Shown: positions 7,908 to 16,110, numbered from the stretch's first letter. The stretch is 29,850 nt of DNA from Clostridiales bacterium UBA1316 (GCA_002307055.1 DBTM01000003.1:80870-110719); one strand, 5' to 3'. Made by a program: numbers and translations. Notes: generated by a model from the sequence alone, not told the origin.

Positions 7908-9740
7908 GTGAGCAGGATAAATATTGCAAATCCAAGCGAATCGCAGCTGGTGCTGGAAAATCTCTATGACGATGTCGGGCGACGAATCCGTTCCGGCCCT
8001 TCAGCAATTTGTCCCATTGATATGGCTGCATCCTTTATTAAGATATGTCAAGCTCAGTCCTGCGGCAAATGCGTTCCGTGCAGGGTAGGGCTCAGCAATC
8101 TTATTAACCTAATGGAGTCCGTTCTTGACGGTAAGGCGAAAATGGGTACCATTAACCTCATTGAAAGTACAGCGCAGGTTATTTCGGACACAGCCGACTG
8201 CGCCATAGGCTATGGTGCGGCAGATTATATACTCAAAAGCCTCCAAGCCTTCAGAAAAGACTACGAATATCACATCACGAAAGGGAAATGCAGTGAACAG
8301 TTTGAACAGGCTGTTCCTTGTGTCTCAAATTGTCCCGCACATATAGATGTTCCCGGATACATTACGCTCGTCGGTGAAAAGAGATATGACGATGCGATCC
8401 GTCTCATTCGCAAGGACAATCCATTCCCCAGTGCTTGCGGCTACGTATGCGAGCACCCGTGCGAAACACGCTGCCGCCGCATGCTGCTCGACGATGCCAT
8501 TAATATCCGAGGCATTAAGCGTTTTGCAGCGGATTATTCCGGCATTGTGCCACCACCTGAGAGGTCGCCTGATACCGGTAAAAAAATTGCGGTTATTGGC
8601 GGAGGCCCATCTGGCTTGACTGCGGCATATTACCTTCAACTCATGGGCCATAACGTGACAATTTTTGAAAAAGGTCTGCATCTAGGCGGTATGCTCCGTT
8701 ACGGCATTCCTAGTTATCGCCTCCCGAAGGATAAGCTGCAATATGACCTGAATGCCATCCTTGCAACCGGAATCACAGTAAAATTACATTCAGACGTCGG
8801 TAAGGACATCTCATTTGACCAGCTGCGGAAAAAGTATGATGCCGTTTATGTCTCAATTGGTGCTCATACAGAAAAAAAGCTCGGTATTGAGGGTGAAGAT
8901 AAAAAAGGTGTTATCTCAGCTGTCGAACTCCTGCGTAATATAGGTGACGATGTGCTGCCCGATTTCACAAGCAAAAGAATTGTCGTCATCGGCGGCGGAA
9001 ACGTAGCCATGGATGCCGCCCGTACAGCTGTCAGGCTCGGCGCAGAGAAAGTCAGCGTTATCTACCGCCGCAGACAGAAGGATATGACGGCATTGCCAGC
9101 TGAAGTTGAAGCAGCTGTTGCCGAAGGTGTTGAAATGGTCACGCTCAACGCCCCCGCTGGCGTTATCTCTGATATAAATGGCTGTGTTACCGGGTTCCGT
9201 GCCCAGCTGCAGATTGTCGGAAAGATCAGTGAAGACGGACGCCCGGTCCCAGGTAACGCCAAACATCCTGAAATTATTATACCGTGTGATATCGTCATTA
9301 TGGCTGTCGGACAGGCTGTCGATACAGCACCATATGAGAAAACCGGCATTCCGATCAAACGGGGCACATTCATCTCTGAAAGCAGCACAGCCGTCACATC
9401 AATGCCCGGTGTTTTCACAGGCGGAGACTGCCAGACAGGTCCGGCGACCGTCATCCGTGCCATTGAAGCCGGTAAGGTCGCTGCTGCCAATATCGATGAA
9501 TATCTTGGCTTTAACCACCAGCTTGATGTCAAGATAGATGTCTCCTTCACAGCTCTGCGCGAGAAACCTTTGATCGGCAGAGTAGGAATGACCGAACGTG
9601 AAGCTTGTGACAGAAAGTTTGATTTTGAGCTGACCGAAAACAGCATGACCCGTGAGGAGGTCGTACAGGAGGCCAGACGCTGCCTGCGCTGCGACCACTT
9701 CGGGTTCGGTGCTTTAACGGAGGTAAAATCCAAATGGTAA
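7908..9740 (+). CDS. NuoF C-terminal/GltD-type Fe-S flavoprotein, electron-transfer partner of the hydrogenase
   Basis: NAD(P)H-linked flavoprotein of 610 residues. The N-terminal part matches the NuoF C-terminal Fe-S domain: S-C-G-K-C-V-P-C at 51-58 with the fourth Cys at 98. It lacks NuoF's FMN/NADH-binding body. Next comes a GltD-type double-cluster domain (C138, C142; C177, C181, C185, C189). A two-nucleotide-binding flavoprotein follows, with G-G-G-P-S-G-L at 231-237 for FAD and a second Rossmann motif I-G-G-G-N-V-A-M for NAD(P)H. I prefer GTG 7908, with GGAAGGAA at 7893-7900, because homologs I recall begin near this point. An in-frame ATG at 7809 (AAGG 7 bases before it) would add 33 residues with no family features. 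The gene overlaps the hydrogenase start by 7 bases. Inferred role: exchanging electrons between NAD(P)H and the hydrogenase. Confidence 0.85.
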   Translation: MSRINIANPSESQLVLENLYDDVGRRIRSGPSAICPIDMAASFIKICQAQSCGKCVPCRVGLSNLINLMESVLDGKAKMGTINLIESTAQVISDTADCAIGYGAADYILKSLQAFRKDYEYHITKGKCSEQFEQAVPCVSNCPAHIDVPGYITLVGEKRYDDAIRLIRKDNPFPSACGYVCEHPCETRCRRMLLDDAINIRGIKRFAADYSGIVPPPERSPDTGKKIAVIGGGPSGLTAAYYLQLMGHNVTIFEKGLHLGGMLRYGIPSYRLPKDKLQYDLNAILATGITVKLHSDVGKDISFDQLRKKYDAVYVSIGAHTEKKLGIEGEDKKGVISAVELLRNIGDDVLPDFTSKRIVVIGGGNVAMDAARTAVRLGAEKVSVIYRRRQKDMTALPAEVEAAVAEGVEMVTLNAPAGVISDINGCVTGFRAQLQIVGKISEDGRPVPGNAKHPEIIIPCDIVIMAVGQAVDTAPYEKTGIPIKRGTFISESSTAVTSMPGVFTGGDCQTGPATVIRAIEAGKVAAANIDEYLGFNHQLDVKIDVSFTALREKPLIGRVGMTEREACDRKFDFELTENSMTREEVVQEARRCLRCDHFGFGALTEVKSKW

Positions 9741-11494
9741 AATTATCGATAGATAGTATTACGGTTGAAGTGGCTGAGGGAACAACTATTCTTGACGCGG
9801 CAAAAACCGTCGGTGTTTTTCTTCCGACGCTCTGTTATATGAAGGATGTTAACGAAATTGGCGCATGCCGTATCTGCGTAGCTGAAATCCAAGGGCGTAA
9901 AAAGCTCGTCACAACGTGCAACACCCCTGTTAGTGAAGGTGTGGTCGTTATGACGAACAGCCCGAAAGCTCGAGAAGCTCGACGAGTCAACGTTCAGTTC
10001 ATCCTGTCCCAGCACGACTGCAACTGCCCAACATGCATTAGGAGCACAAACTGCGGTCTTCAAAAAATCGCTAATGACCTGGGTATTATCTCTCAGCCAT
10101 ACAGCAAGGAAGTCCCTGAAATGAAATGGGATATGACTTTCCCCCTCATCAAGGACGACTCCAAGTGCATCAAGTGCATGCGGTGTATCCAGGTCTGCAA
10201 CAAGGTTCAATCCATCGGCGTATGGGGCCTTGACAACACCGGCTCTCGGACGAATATCGGCGTGTCGTGCGATAGAGAAATTAATGAGTCTGACTGCGTA
10301 CTCTGCGGACAGTGCATCACACACTGTCCGACGGGCGCTTTGAGTGAGCGCGACGATACGATGAAGGCCTTCAGGGCACTGGCTAATCCCAATATAATCA
10401 CTATTGTCCAGATTGCGCCTGCTGTCCGCGCCGCGTGGGGCGAAAGCCTCGGTATCTCAAGAGAATTTGCTACCGTCAAACGTCTTGTCGCCGCGCTGCG
10501 GAAGATCGGTTTCGATTACATTTTCGATACGAACTTTACCGCCGACCTCACGATCATTGAGGAAGGTAACGAATTCGTCAAGAGGAAATTCAACAAAGCG
10601 GAGCCGAACAGGTATCCACTCTTTACATCCTGCTGCCCAGGCTGGGTCCGTTTCATGAAATCCCAATACCCGGACATGATGGAGCATTTTTCAACGACAA
10701 AATCACCGCAGCAGATGTTCGGCGCCGTCGCAAAAACATATCTCGCCGACATCCTCAAGGTCGATCCTTCTCGTATCTTCTGCGTTTCCGTCATGCCTTG
10801 CACGGCCAAAAAAGTGGAATGTGCACTGCCCGGCATGGACAGTACCGGGACAGGCCCCGATGTGGACCTCGTCCTGACAACAAGAGAAGTTGACCGTATG
10901 ATAGTCGCCGAGCACATTCAGCCCGTCAACCTTACAGAGGAAGATTTTGACCAGCCGATGGGAATCAGTACTGGCGCCGGCGTCATCTTTGGCGCGTCGG
11001 GCGGTGTTATGGAAGCAGCGCTTCGTTCCGTATATTTTCTCGCGACAGGTCAAAATCCGGATGTTGATGCCTTTGCAAACGTCCGCGGCATGAACGGCTG
11101 GCGTGAAGCGACCTTCCATATTGAAGGCAAACCTGTCAATATCGCTGTCGCCAGTGGGCTGTCCAATGCGAGAAACCTTGTAGAAGCTATCCGCAATGGT
11201 GAAGTGCAATATGATTTTGTCGAAGTCATGGCTTGCCCGGGGGGGTGTTCCGGCGGCGGCGGCCAACCGATCATCATGGGCAAAGAGATGGCACAGGTTC
11301 GAGGCCAAAGCCTCTACGGACTGGACAGAAACTCAGCGCTTCGTTTCTCACACGAGAACCCTTCCATCGGTGCGCTTTACGAGCGTTTTGAAGGTGATGA
11401 GATGGCCCACAGGGTCCATGAATTACTGCACACGGACCATAAAGAGTGGGATATGCCGCTCGCGCCGCGCCTACAGGGATCCAATTCTAAATAA
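9734..11494 (+). CDS. hydA: [FeFe]-hydrogenase, catalytic subunit with full Fe-S relay
   Basis: Cytosolic [FeFe]-hydrogenase of 586 residues, interconverting protons, electrons and H2. Domains in order: a plant-type [2Fe-2S] domain (C34, C45, C48, C62); the His-Cys [4Fe-4S] motif H94-x3-C98-x2-C101-x5-C107; two [4Fe-4S] motifs (C145/148/151/155 and C188/191/194/198). The H-cluster domain has T-S-C-C-P-G-W (C300 as proton relay, C301 as ligand), M-P-C-T-A-K-K (C356), and M-A-C-P-G-G-C (C501, C505). Numbers are almost those of Clostridium pasteurianum CpI, so the active site looks complete. No HydE, HydF or HydG maturase is in the window. It overlaps the flavoprotein gene, implying a complex that uses NAD(P)H. 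The leader region bears metal-type boxes. Confidence 0.95.
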   Translation: MVKLSIDSITVEVAEGTTILDAAKTVGVFLPTLCYMKDVNEIGACRICVAEIQGRKKLVTTCNTPVSEGVVVMTNSPKAREARRVNVQFILSQHDCNCPTCIRSTNCGLQKIANDLGIISQPYSKEVPEMKWDMTFPLIKDDSKCIKCMRCIQVCNKVQSIGVWGLDNTGSRTNIGVSCDREINESDCVLCGQCITHCPTGALSERDDTMKAFRALANPNIITIVQIAPAVRAAWGESLGISREFATVKRLVAALRKIGFDYIFDTNFTADLTIIEEGNEFVKRKFNKAEPNRYPLFTSCCPGWVRFMKSQYPDMMEHFSTTKSPQQMFGAVAKTYLADILKVDPSRIFCVSVMPCTAKKVECALPGMDSTGTGPDVDLVLTTREVDRMIVAEHIQPVNLTEEDFDQPMGISTGAGVIFGASGGVMEAALRSVYFLATGQNPDVDAFANVRGMNGWREATFHIEGKPVNIAVASGLSNARNLVEAIRNGEVQYDFVEVMACPGGCSGGGGQPIIMGKEMAQVRGQSLYGLDRNSALRFSHENPSIGALYERFEGDEMAHRVHELLHTDHKEWDMPLAPRLQGSNSK

Positions 11495-11616
11495 TTTCTG
11501 TAAAGCTGCGTCGTAATCAGTGTATTTTATTATACCGATTCCTCGTTTGCAGCAAATCGTTGATATAATATCTTTCAATCTAAACTTACGGCACTTCAAG
11601 TATCCAAAATGCAGCG

Positions 11617-11660
11617 CATCCCCGCCGGTGCTTTCGGCGGGGATGTTCTTATTGTCTTTT
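11617..11660 (+). terminator. Terminator after hydA
   Basis: CATCCCCGCC (11617-11626) pairs with GGCGGGGATG (11636-11645) across a 9-base loop, followed by a T-rich tail with TTCTTATTG and CTTTT. Confidence 0.75.
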
Positions 11661-11727
11661 ATGCAAGATTGTTGTTTTACAAATCTATAAAGAATTCATC
11701 AAAACGCTTCGTTCTACTATTTTATCA

Positions 11728-12513
11728 TCAATAATTGTGTATATGATAATGACTGTGTCCGCTGTCATCATGATGATGGTAGTATTCATCTACCAGATTG
11801 ACCCTTTTTAACAGGTCAATGTCATCCATCAGCTGATGTGTGCTTAGATCGGCGGCGACGGTATGCGTCTCATCAAACAAGATGGCGCGATGCGATATTT
11901 CCTGCACAAGCTCCAGATTGTGGGTGGATATGATGAGCGTTTTCCCCGCTTGGATTAAATTCACAAGAAACGAAACGAGCCAGCGTTCTGTTCTGGGGTC
12001 CAGGCCGTTCATCGGCTCATCTAAAATGAGGACCTCGGGATTCATAGCCAGGACACAGGCGATCGCAACCTTCTTCTTCTCTCCGCCGCTTAAGTGATAT
12101 GGCTGTCTGTTTTTAAAATCCTGCAAATGAAGAAGGTCTAGACAGTCATTGACCCGTTTTTCAACAGCTGCTTCATCAAGACCCATCTGCCTCGGACCAA
12201 AAGCAATCTCATCATAAACATCAGCACAAAACAGCTGAGTGTCTGAATTCTGAAAAACAAATCCGATTTTCTGGTGCAGTGATTTTGCGAAAACTGCGTC
12301 TTTTAACTTTTTTTCGGTGATTTCGCTGCCGTCAAAATAATATTTGCCTTTATCTGGCGTAATAAGGCCATTTATCAGCTTAAGAAGCGTCGATTTTCCG
12401 CTGCCGTTAGCGCCAAGAAGCGACACCGCTTCACCTTTGCCGATATGCAGGCTGATGTCATTTAGGGCTTTGTGCCCCTCATAGGAATAGGATACATGAT
12501 GAAGTTCTATCAT
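11728..12513 (-). CDS. cbiO: Ni/Co ECF transporter ATPase (CbiO/NikO-like) with His-rich tail
   Basis: Cytoplasmic ATPase of an energy-coupling-factor importer, 261 residues. Walker A is G-A-N-G-S-G-K-S-T (about 34-42), the signature L-S-G-G-E-K-K-K-V-A follows, and Walker B ends in L-I-L-D-E-P-M-N-G-L-D. The last 18 residues hold seven His (Y-Y-H-H-H-D-D-S-G-H-S-H-Y-H-I-H-N-Y), an unusual metal-binding tail for the ATPase subunit that may hold or sense imported metal. The ATG stands 1 base after the CbiQ stop, with AGAGG just before it. It is the last gene of the cbiM-cbiQ-cbiO operon. Confidence 0.9.
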   Translation of the reverse strand: MIELHHVSYSYEGHKALNDISLHIGKGEAVSLLGANGSGKSTLLKLINGLITPDKGKYYFDGSEITEKKLKDAVFAKSLHQKIGFVFQNSDTQLFCADVYDEIAFGPRQMGLDEAAVEKRVNDCLDLLHLQDFKNRQPYHLSGGEKKKVAIACVLAMNPEVLILDEPMNGLDPRTERWLVSFLVNLIQAGKTLIISTHNLELVQEISHRAILFDETHTVAADLSTHQLMDDIDLLKRVNLVDEYYHHHDDSGHSHYHIHNY

Positions 12514-12514
12514 T

Positions 12515-13309
12515 TTAACCTCTGTTCAGAAATATGAAAATGTAAATAATTCCGCTGTTTATCAGCAAATAGAAGACGTCGGCAAGCCCAAAACGGAATT
12601 TTTCATAGATATGGAATTCTCCCGTGAATCCCCGGCATTCCATCGCTCCGTACATCTCTTCCGCCATAATCCTGGATTTCAAGAACATCGTCCCAGCGAT
12701 ACCAGAAAGCGATGTGACTTTGTTTTTGTTTTTTCCGACAGACCTGAGCTTCAGCGCATAGAGCATATCCAGTGTAAACTCACCGAGCATAACGATGTAT
12801 TTAATTGTTATATCCAGCACAAATATGATAAGGTCGGGTAAGTGAAATCTCTTTAATGTGCTGATGATTTGATTCCACTTGGTGGAATTCGAGAGGATAT
12901 TTACTGCAACGATTGTCGTAAATACCTTTAATGGTATGATAACGATGCTGAAGGTGTTTCCGTAAAAAACTGTCGGTATCAATATGATAATGGTAAAGAG
13001 CGTCATCACAAGGCTGACCCGTAGGATCTTAATAATGTCCTTTGCGGGCATCACACATAGGAGCACTAATAAATAACCGATAGTGATGTAAACAAAAGTA
13101 ACTGATGCTGATAAAGAAACCAGAACGACCAACATTAAAGTAAATAGCACTCTAAAAAACGCATTGACACGAAAAATGTCAGCAGTGTTGTTATCCTGGG
13201 CTTTTATCAGTGAAATGATCTGCATGAAAGATAGGATACTTTTATTAATAAAAGTATCCTTGTCTTTTGACGGTGTGAAGTTTTCTGTTGTTAACAGCCA
13301 TTCTGGCAT
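12515..13309 (-). CDS. cbiQ: Ni/Co ECF transporter T component (CbiQ/NikQ-like)
   Basis: Integral membrane coupling protein of 264 residues with several hydrophobic segments (about 48-85, 95-135, 240-260). Two Ala-Arg-Gly-type coupling-helix motifs that contact the ATPase are visible as A-L-K-L-R-S-V-G and A-M-E-C-R-G-F. ATG 13309 is preferred over the adjacent TTG at 13312; AAGGAAG lies 9 bases before it. It sits 42 bases after the CbiM stop, between the substrate-binding and ATPase subunits. The first 40 residues are soluble and not typical of the family. Confidence 0.88.
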   Translation of the reverse strand: MPEWLLTTENFTPSKDKDTFINKSILSFMQIISLIKAQDNNTADIFRVNAFFRVLFTLMLVVLVSLSASVTFVYITIGYLLVLLCVMPAKDIIKILRVSLVMTLFTIIILIPTVFYGNTFSIVIIPLKVFTTIVAVNILSNSTKWNQIISTLKRFHLPDLIIFVLDITIKYIVMLGEFTLDMLYALKLRSVGKNKNKVTSLSGIAGTMFLKSRIMAEEMYGAMECRGFTGEFHIYEKFRFGLADVFYLLINSGIIYIFIFLNRG

Positions 13310-13351
13310 CAATTTATACTTCCTTGTTATATATCTGTTTTCCCGGAGTTC

Positions 13352-14344
13352 TTAATTGAGTTGTTTTTCTTTTCGTAAGTTGCTAATGACTTTAAATAAA
13401 ATAATCATGATTGCAACCCCGACAACAGCGGATAAAATATAACCCACAAAATCCGGCAAACCGCTAACCGAGTAATCCGGCATCAAGGCTTTTAAGCTGA
13501 AACCATTCTGCATTCCCTGCGGCACATACCCGAGCGCACCCCCGCCTGAAGTGACATTCTGTATTTCATCCGCGCCCCACTCGCCCCAAGCCGTTCCCGC
13601 TGCCAGCAAGCCTAACGGGGTTAAACAAATGAGCGCGGCAATAAGACCATAAATCGCTTTTGTCTTTTTCTTTGCACCTTCGTATATTGTGCCTGGTGAG
13701 ACTTTTTTTATGAAAACAATAATAAAGACAGTGAAAAGGACTTCAACAACTCCGGCTACCAGCAAATGAGGAATCAGCATCGCAGGAATCGAGACAGACA
13801 GTGGGTATGGGGAGTACATAGGCTGACCTGCGGCGTTTTTAAATAGCAGCGGCTGAATTCCAAATTCAATCGCCGCGCAGAGTGCTGCGATATTTATGCC
13901 TAAGTAAGAACCAATGGCGATTGCAGCGTATTCTCCTTTTTTTGACTTTACACGATCTTTTATCAGTTTATATATGAAGTAACCGACAAACGGAAGCACA
14001 ATGGCCATATTGAAAATGTTCGCTCCTAAAGCCAGAACACCGCCGTCACCAAATAATAGCGCTTGAACAAGCAGGGCGACAGCCACCGAGATACACGCCG
14101 AATAAGGCCCAAGCAATATGGCAATCAGCGTCCCGCCGACAGCATGACCCGTCGTTCCGCCAGGCAGCGGCACATTAAACATCATCGTTAAAAACGAAAA
14201 TGCCGCACCGATACCCAAGAGCGGCATCTTAGCGTTTGTCACCTCTTCTTTGACTTTTTTTATTGAGACTGCCAGCACTGGAATCGCAGCGGCCGCCATG
14301 ACGGCACATGTCACCGGACTTAGATAATTATCAGGTATATGCAT
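13352..14344 (-). CDS. cbiM: Ni/Co ECF transporter substrate-binding component, fused CbiM-CbiN (NikMN) type
   Basis: Membrane subunit that binds the metal ion. Starting at ATG 14344 it begins M-H-I-P-D, the hallmark N-terminus whose free amino group and His2 bind Ni or Co. GGGAG lies 6 bases before. The extra 17 residues of the longer frame would bury this N-terminus, and their ATG (14395) lies upstream of the likely transcription start, so they are rejected. Residues about 1-230 are the CbiM body (G-G-T-T-G-H-A-V-G-G-T motif). The last 70 residues form a CbiN/PDGLE-like module with one more membrane segment. 330 residues in all. Ni versus Co cannot be settled from sequence; the nearby CsoR-type sensors and Nik-type ABC system make nickel a reasonable guess. 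Confidence 0.9.
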   Translation of the reverse strand: MHIPDNYLSPVTCAVMAAAAIPVLAVSIKKVKEEVTNAKMPLLGIGAAFSFLTMMFNVPLPGGTTGHAVGGTLIAILLGPYSACISVAVALLVQALLFGDGGVLALGANIFNMAIVLPFVGYFIYKLIKDRVKSKKGEYAAIAIGSYLGINIAALCAAIEFGIQPLLFKNAAGQPMYSPYPLSVSIPAMLIPHLLVAGVVEVLFTVFIIVFIKKVSPGTIYEGAKKKTKAIYGLIAALICLTPLGLLAAGTAWGEWGADEIQNVTSGGGALGYVPQGMQNGFSLKALMPDYSVSGLPDFVGYILSAVVGVAIMIILFKVISNLRKEKQLN

Positions 14345-14397
14345 CGATATCTCCCTCTCTGTTGAATGGTTGAGTTGATATGTTTCATCCGACATTC

Positions 14398-14442
14398 ATA
14401 CTACTACGAAAATTAAATGCGGCAAGCTCCCCGGGGGGATAT
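14398..14442 (-). promoter_or_regulatory. GC-tract box promoter 5, facing cbiMQO
   Basis: On the minus strand ATATCCCCCCGGGGAGC (14442-14426) runs into TTGCCG (14425-14420), then 16 bases and TAGTAT (14403-14398). The expected start near 14390 lies 46 bases before the cbiM ATG. The upstream half-site is degenerate here. Confidence 0.6.
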
Positions 14443-14587
14443 ATTTTAGGAAATTCATCTATATGGATAGCAAACCTAACGACAAAAGGTAATATATTGT
14501 GAACAACATATAAGGAGCTGTCGTATTAATTGCGATTCGAAGCAGGAAGGAGCTTGGAAATACTGTTTTGATGTGAAAAACGTAGCT

Positions 14588-14658
14588 GGGGATATCAGAC
14601 ATAAAAACATCAATATCCCCCTGGGGAGCTTAAAACCTTCGCCATTATGGTATATAGT
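14588..14658 (+). promoter_or_regulatory. GC-tract box promoter 6, facing Cys-rich paralog A
   Basis: Upstream half-site GGGGATAT (14588-14595) comes first. Box ATATCCCCCTGGGGAGC (14613-14629) follows, with 25 bases between the G-tract and the C-tract. Then come TTAAAA (14630-14635), 17 bases and TATAGT (14653-14658). A GAAGGAGG ribosome site follows at 14681-14688, 9 bases before ATG 14698. Confidence 0.65.
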
Positions 14659-14697
14659 TTTGGTAATAAAATGATTCAATGAAGGAGGCTGCTTCAT

Positions 14698-15141
14698 ATG
14701 GACTTAAAATCAAAAACGATGCCATGGAATTACGTCGAAACGTTCGGAAAACAGATATTCAATCCGAATCCCGGACAGGCACATCTCTGCCAGTGGCCGT
14801 TGAAACTGAAGCTCATATCATCAGTTTCTCCGTATTTTCATAAAGCGCATCTTATACTGTCTGCCGATTGCGCCGCCTACTCTTATGAAAGCTTTCACAG
14901 CAAACTCCTGAATAAACGTGTACTGCTTATTGGGTGCCCGGAACTCGACGGCGCAGGCTTCACGGATAAACTCTTGGAAATATTCCAATCTAATGAGATA
15001 CTGAGTATAGTTGTGGTTCGGATGGATGCTCCATGCTGCGTAAAGCTTGCCGACGCTGTTGTTGAAGCTGTAAGAAAGAGCAAAAACAATATCCCAATTC
15101 AGATCACAACTATTTTTGCTGAAGGCGAAATAGTTGTATAG
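14698..15141 (+). CDS. Cys-rich protein of unknown function (paralog A)
   Basis: Soluble 147-residue protein with no signal peptide or membrane segment. It carries conserved Cys31, Cys58, Cys80 and the pair Cys113-Cys114, in H-L-C-Q-W-P, A-D-C-A-A-Y-S-Y, I-G-C-P-E-L-D and D-A-P-C-C. His48 and His67 are also shared with its paralog at 15624-16061. From memory it resembles the C-terminal part of clostridial ferredoxin-like proteins (a domain following a 4Fe-4S module), but the ferredoxin motif itself is absent. The repeated Cys/His suggest metal or Fe-S binding; this is inference. The start is supported by GAAGGAGG. It has its own box promoter with half-site and lies beside a CsoR-type sensor, so metal-dependent expression is likely. 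Confidence 0.75.
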   Translation: MDLKSKTMPWNYVETFGKQIFNPNPGQAHLCQWPLKLKLISSVSPYFHKAHLILSADCAAYSYESFHSKLLNKRVLLIGCPELDGAGFTDKLLEIFQSNEILSIVVVRMDAPCCVKLADAVVEAVRKSKNNIPIQITTIFAEGEIVV

Positions 15142-15177
15142 AAAAATGCCGTAAATGTTGGTTCAGCATTTACAGCA
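15142..15177. terminator. Terminator between paralog A and the second CsoR-like gene
   Basis: GTAAATG (15151-15157) pairs with CATTTAC (15167-15173), with further partial pairing outside. On the minus strand the stem is followed by GCATTTTTC, a T-run, so it best serves the CsoR-like gene ending at 15179. It may also end the plus-strand transcript. Confidence 0.6.
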
Positions 15178-15178
15178 A

Positions 15179-15496
15179 TTATTTCATATACTGCTCAATT
15201 GCCTTATTCAGATTTTCCAGTGCTGATAAATCATTCGCTTCGACAGCGTCAACGAGGCAATTTGCGACGTGATCCTTCAAGATGATTTGGGCTGTATTAT
15301 TCAATGCTGCTCGAACAGCCGCGAGCTGTATTAATACTTCCGAACAATCGCGGCCATCTTGAACCATTCGTTTTACGGATTCTAGATGACCAATGGCTCT
15401 GGCTAACCGATTGACAACGGCTTTAGTCTGTGTGTGGGTATGCGTATTGGTGTGCGATGGGTTACCTGATTCTTCACGAATGTGTTGTGCTGCCAT
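15179..15496 (-). CDS. CsoR/RcnR-family metal-sensing transcriptional repressor (copy 2)
   Basis: DUF156 protein of 105 residues, paralogous to the one at 4640-4924. The metal motif is R-D-C-S-E-V-L-I-Q-L for the first Cys, then D-H-V-A-N-C for His and the second Cys. The N-terminal H-T-N-T-H-T-H-T-Q-T stretch is a longer His-rich arm than in copy 1. Family knowledge: such proteins leave or change their grip on DNA when metal binds. ATG 15496 is chosen because GAGAGG lies 8 bases before; the GTG at 15505 overlaps that site. It lies 127 bases after paralog B on the same strand and may be co-transcribed with it. The metal is not determined; Ni or Co fits the neighbours. Confidence 0.88.
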   Translation of the reverse strand: MAAQHIREESGNPSHTNTHTHTQTKAVVNRLARAIGHLESVKRMVQDGRDCSEVLIQLAAVRAALNNTAQIILKDHVANCLVDAVEANDLSALENLNKAIEQYMK

Positions 15497-15623
15497 TCTT
15501 GTCACCTCTCAACGCATATTTTCCGGGTATCTCAATATGAGAAACTACTGAAAGCTCTATAAGGGTATAGCTGTTTATAATAATACTACTCGATAGCTGT
15601 AATCAGGGTGAGGTAAAGGAATC

Positions 15624-16061
15624 CTAATCGATAATTTCTCCCTCAGTAAATACAGTCGTCATACGAAGGGGGATATCCTTCTTGCTGTTTCTGAGTGCAA
15701 GAAAAATTGCTTGAGATATTTGTTTGCAGCATGGTGTATCCATTCGCATCACAGTAATACTTAAGACATCATTCAACCGTAAAATTTCAGTGAGTTTTAA
15801 TGTAAACTCAACAATGTCAAGATCGGGGCAACCTATGACTAGTACCTTATTACTGCCGAGGGATTTATGAAAATTCACATACGAATAAGCGACGCAATCA
15901 GCTGATATGAGTAGATTACATTTATGAAAATATGGAGCTGAGGCCGATATCTTATTAATTTTAAGCGGCCATTGGCATAAACGAGCGTGATCTGATGTAG
16001 GATTCTCCATCGAGCTGTTTTGCGTATCGAGAGATTCGATTCTCGTTTCTTGTTCGAACAT
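15624..16061 (-). CDS. Cys-rich protein of unknown function (paralog B)
   Basis: 145-residue paralog of the protein at 14698-15141. All five cysteines are kept (C29, C56, C78, C111, C112), as are His46 and His65, and the blocks C-Q-W-P-L-K, S-P/A-P-Y-F-H-K, A-D-C-x-A-Y-S-Y, I-G-C-P-x-L-D, R-M-D-x-P-C-C and T-x-G-E-I. The N-terminal 25 residues differ and are acidic and polar. ATG 16061 is preferred over the TTG at 16070; AAGAG stands 9 bases before. It is transcribed away from a box at 16117-16132 and towards the CsoR-like gene. Retention of two diverged copies beside a metal sensor suggests a metal-handling role, unproven. Confidence 0.75.
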   Translation of the reverse strand: MFEQETRIESLDTQNSSMENPTSDHARLCQWPLKINKISASAPYFHKCNLLISADCVAYSYVNFHKSLGSNKVLVIGCPDLDIVEFTLKLTEILRLNDVLSITVMRMDTPCCKQISQAIFLALRNSKKDIPLRMTTVFTEGEIID

Positions 16062-16110
16062 AAAAATCAACTCTTTTCTTAGTATTCGTTTACTTTAGCT
16101 TAAAAATGCT

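Noticed and set aside
9062..9733. 223-residue minus-strand frame under the flavoprotein gene
   Set aside because: It lies wholly opposite a well-supported coding sequence and shows no domain; a shadow frame.
10703..11308. 201-residue minus-strand frame under hydA
   Set aside because: Antisense to catalytic motifs of hydA and without protein-like features of its own.
14345..14395. N-terminal 17-residue extension of CbiM
   Set aside because: It would hide the metal-binding M-H-I-P-D N-terminus, and its ATG lies at or before the likely transcription start.
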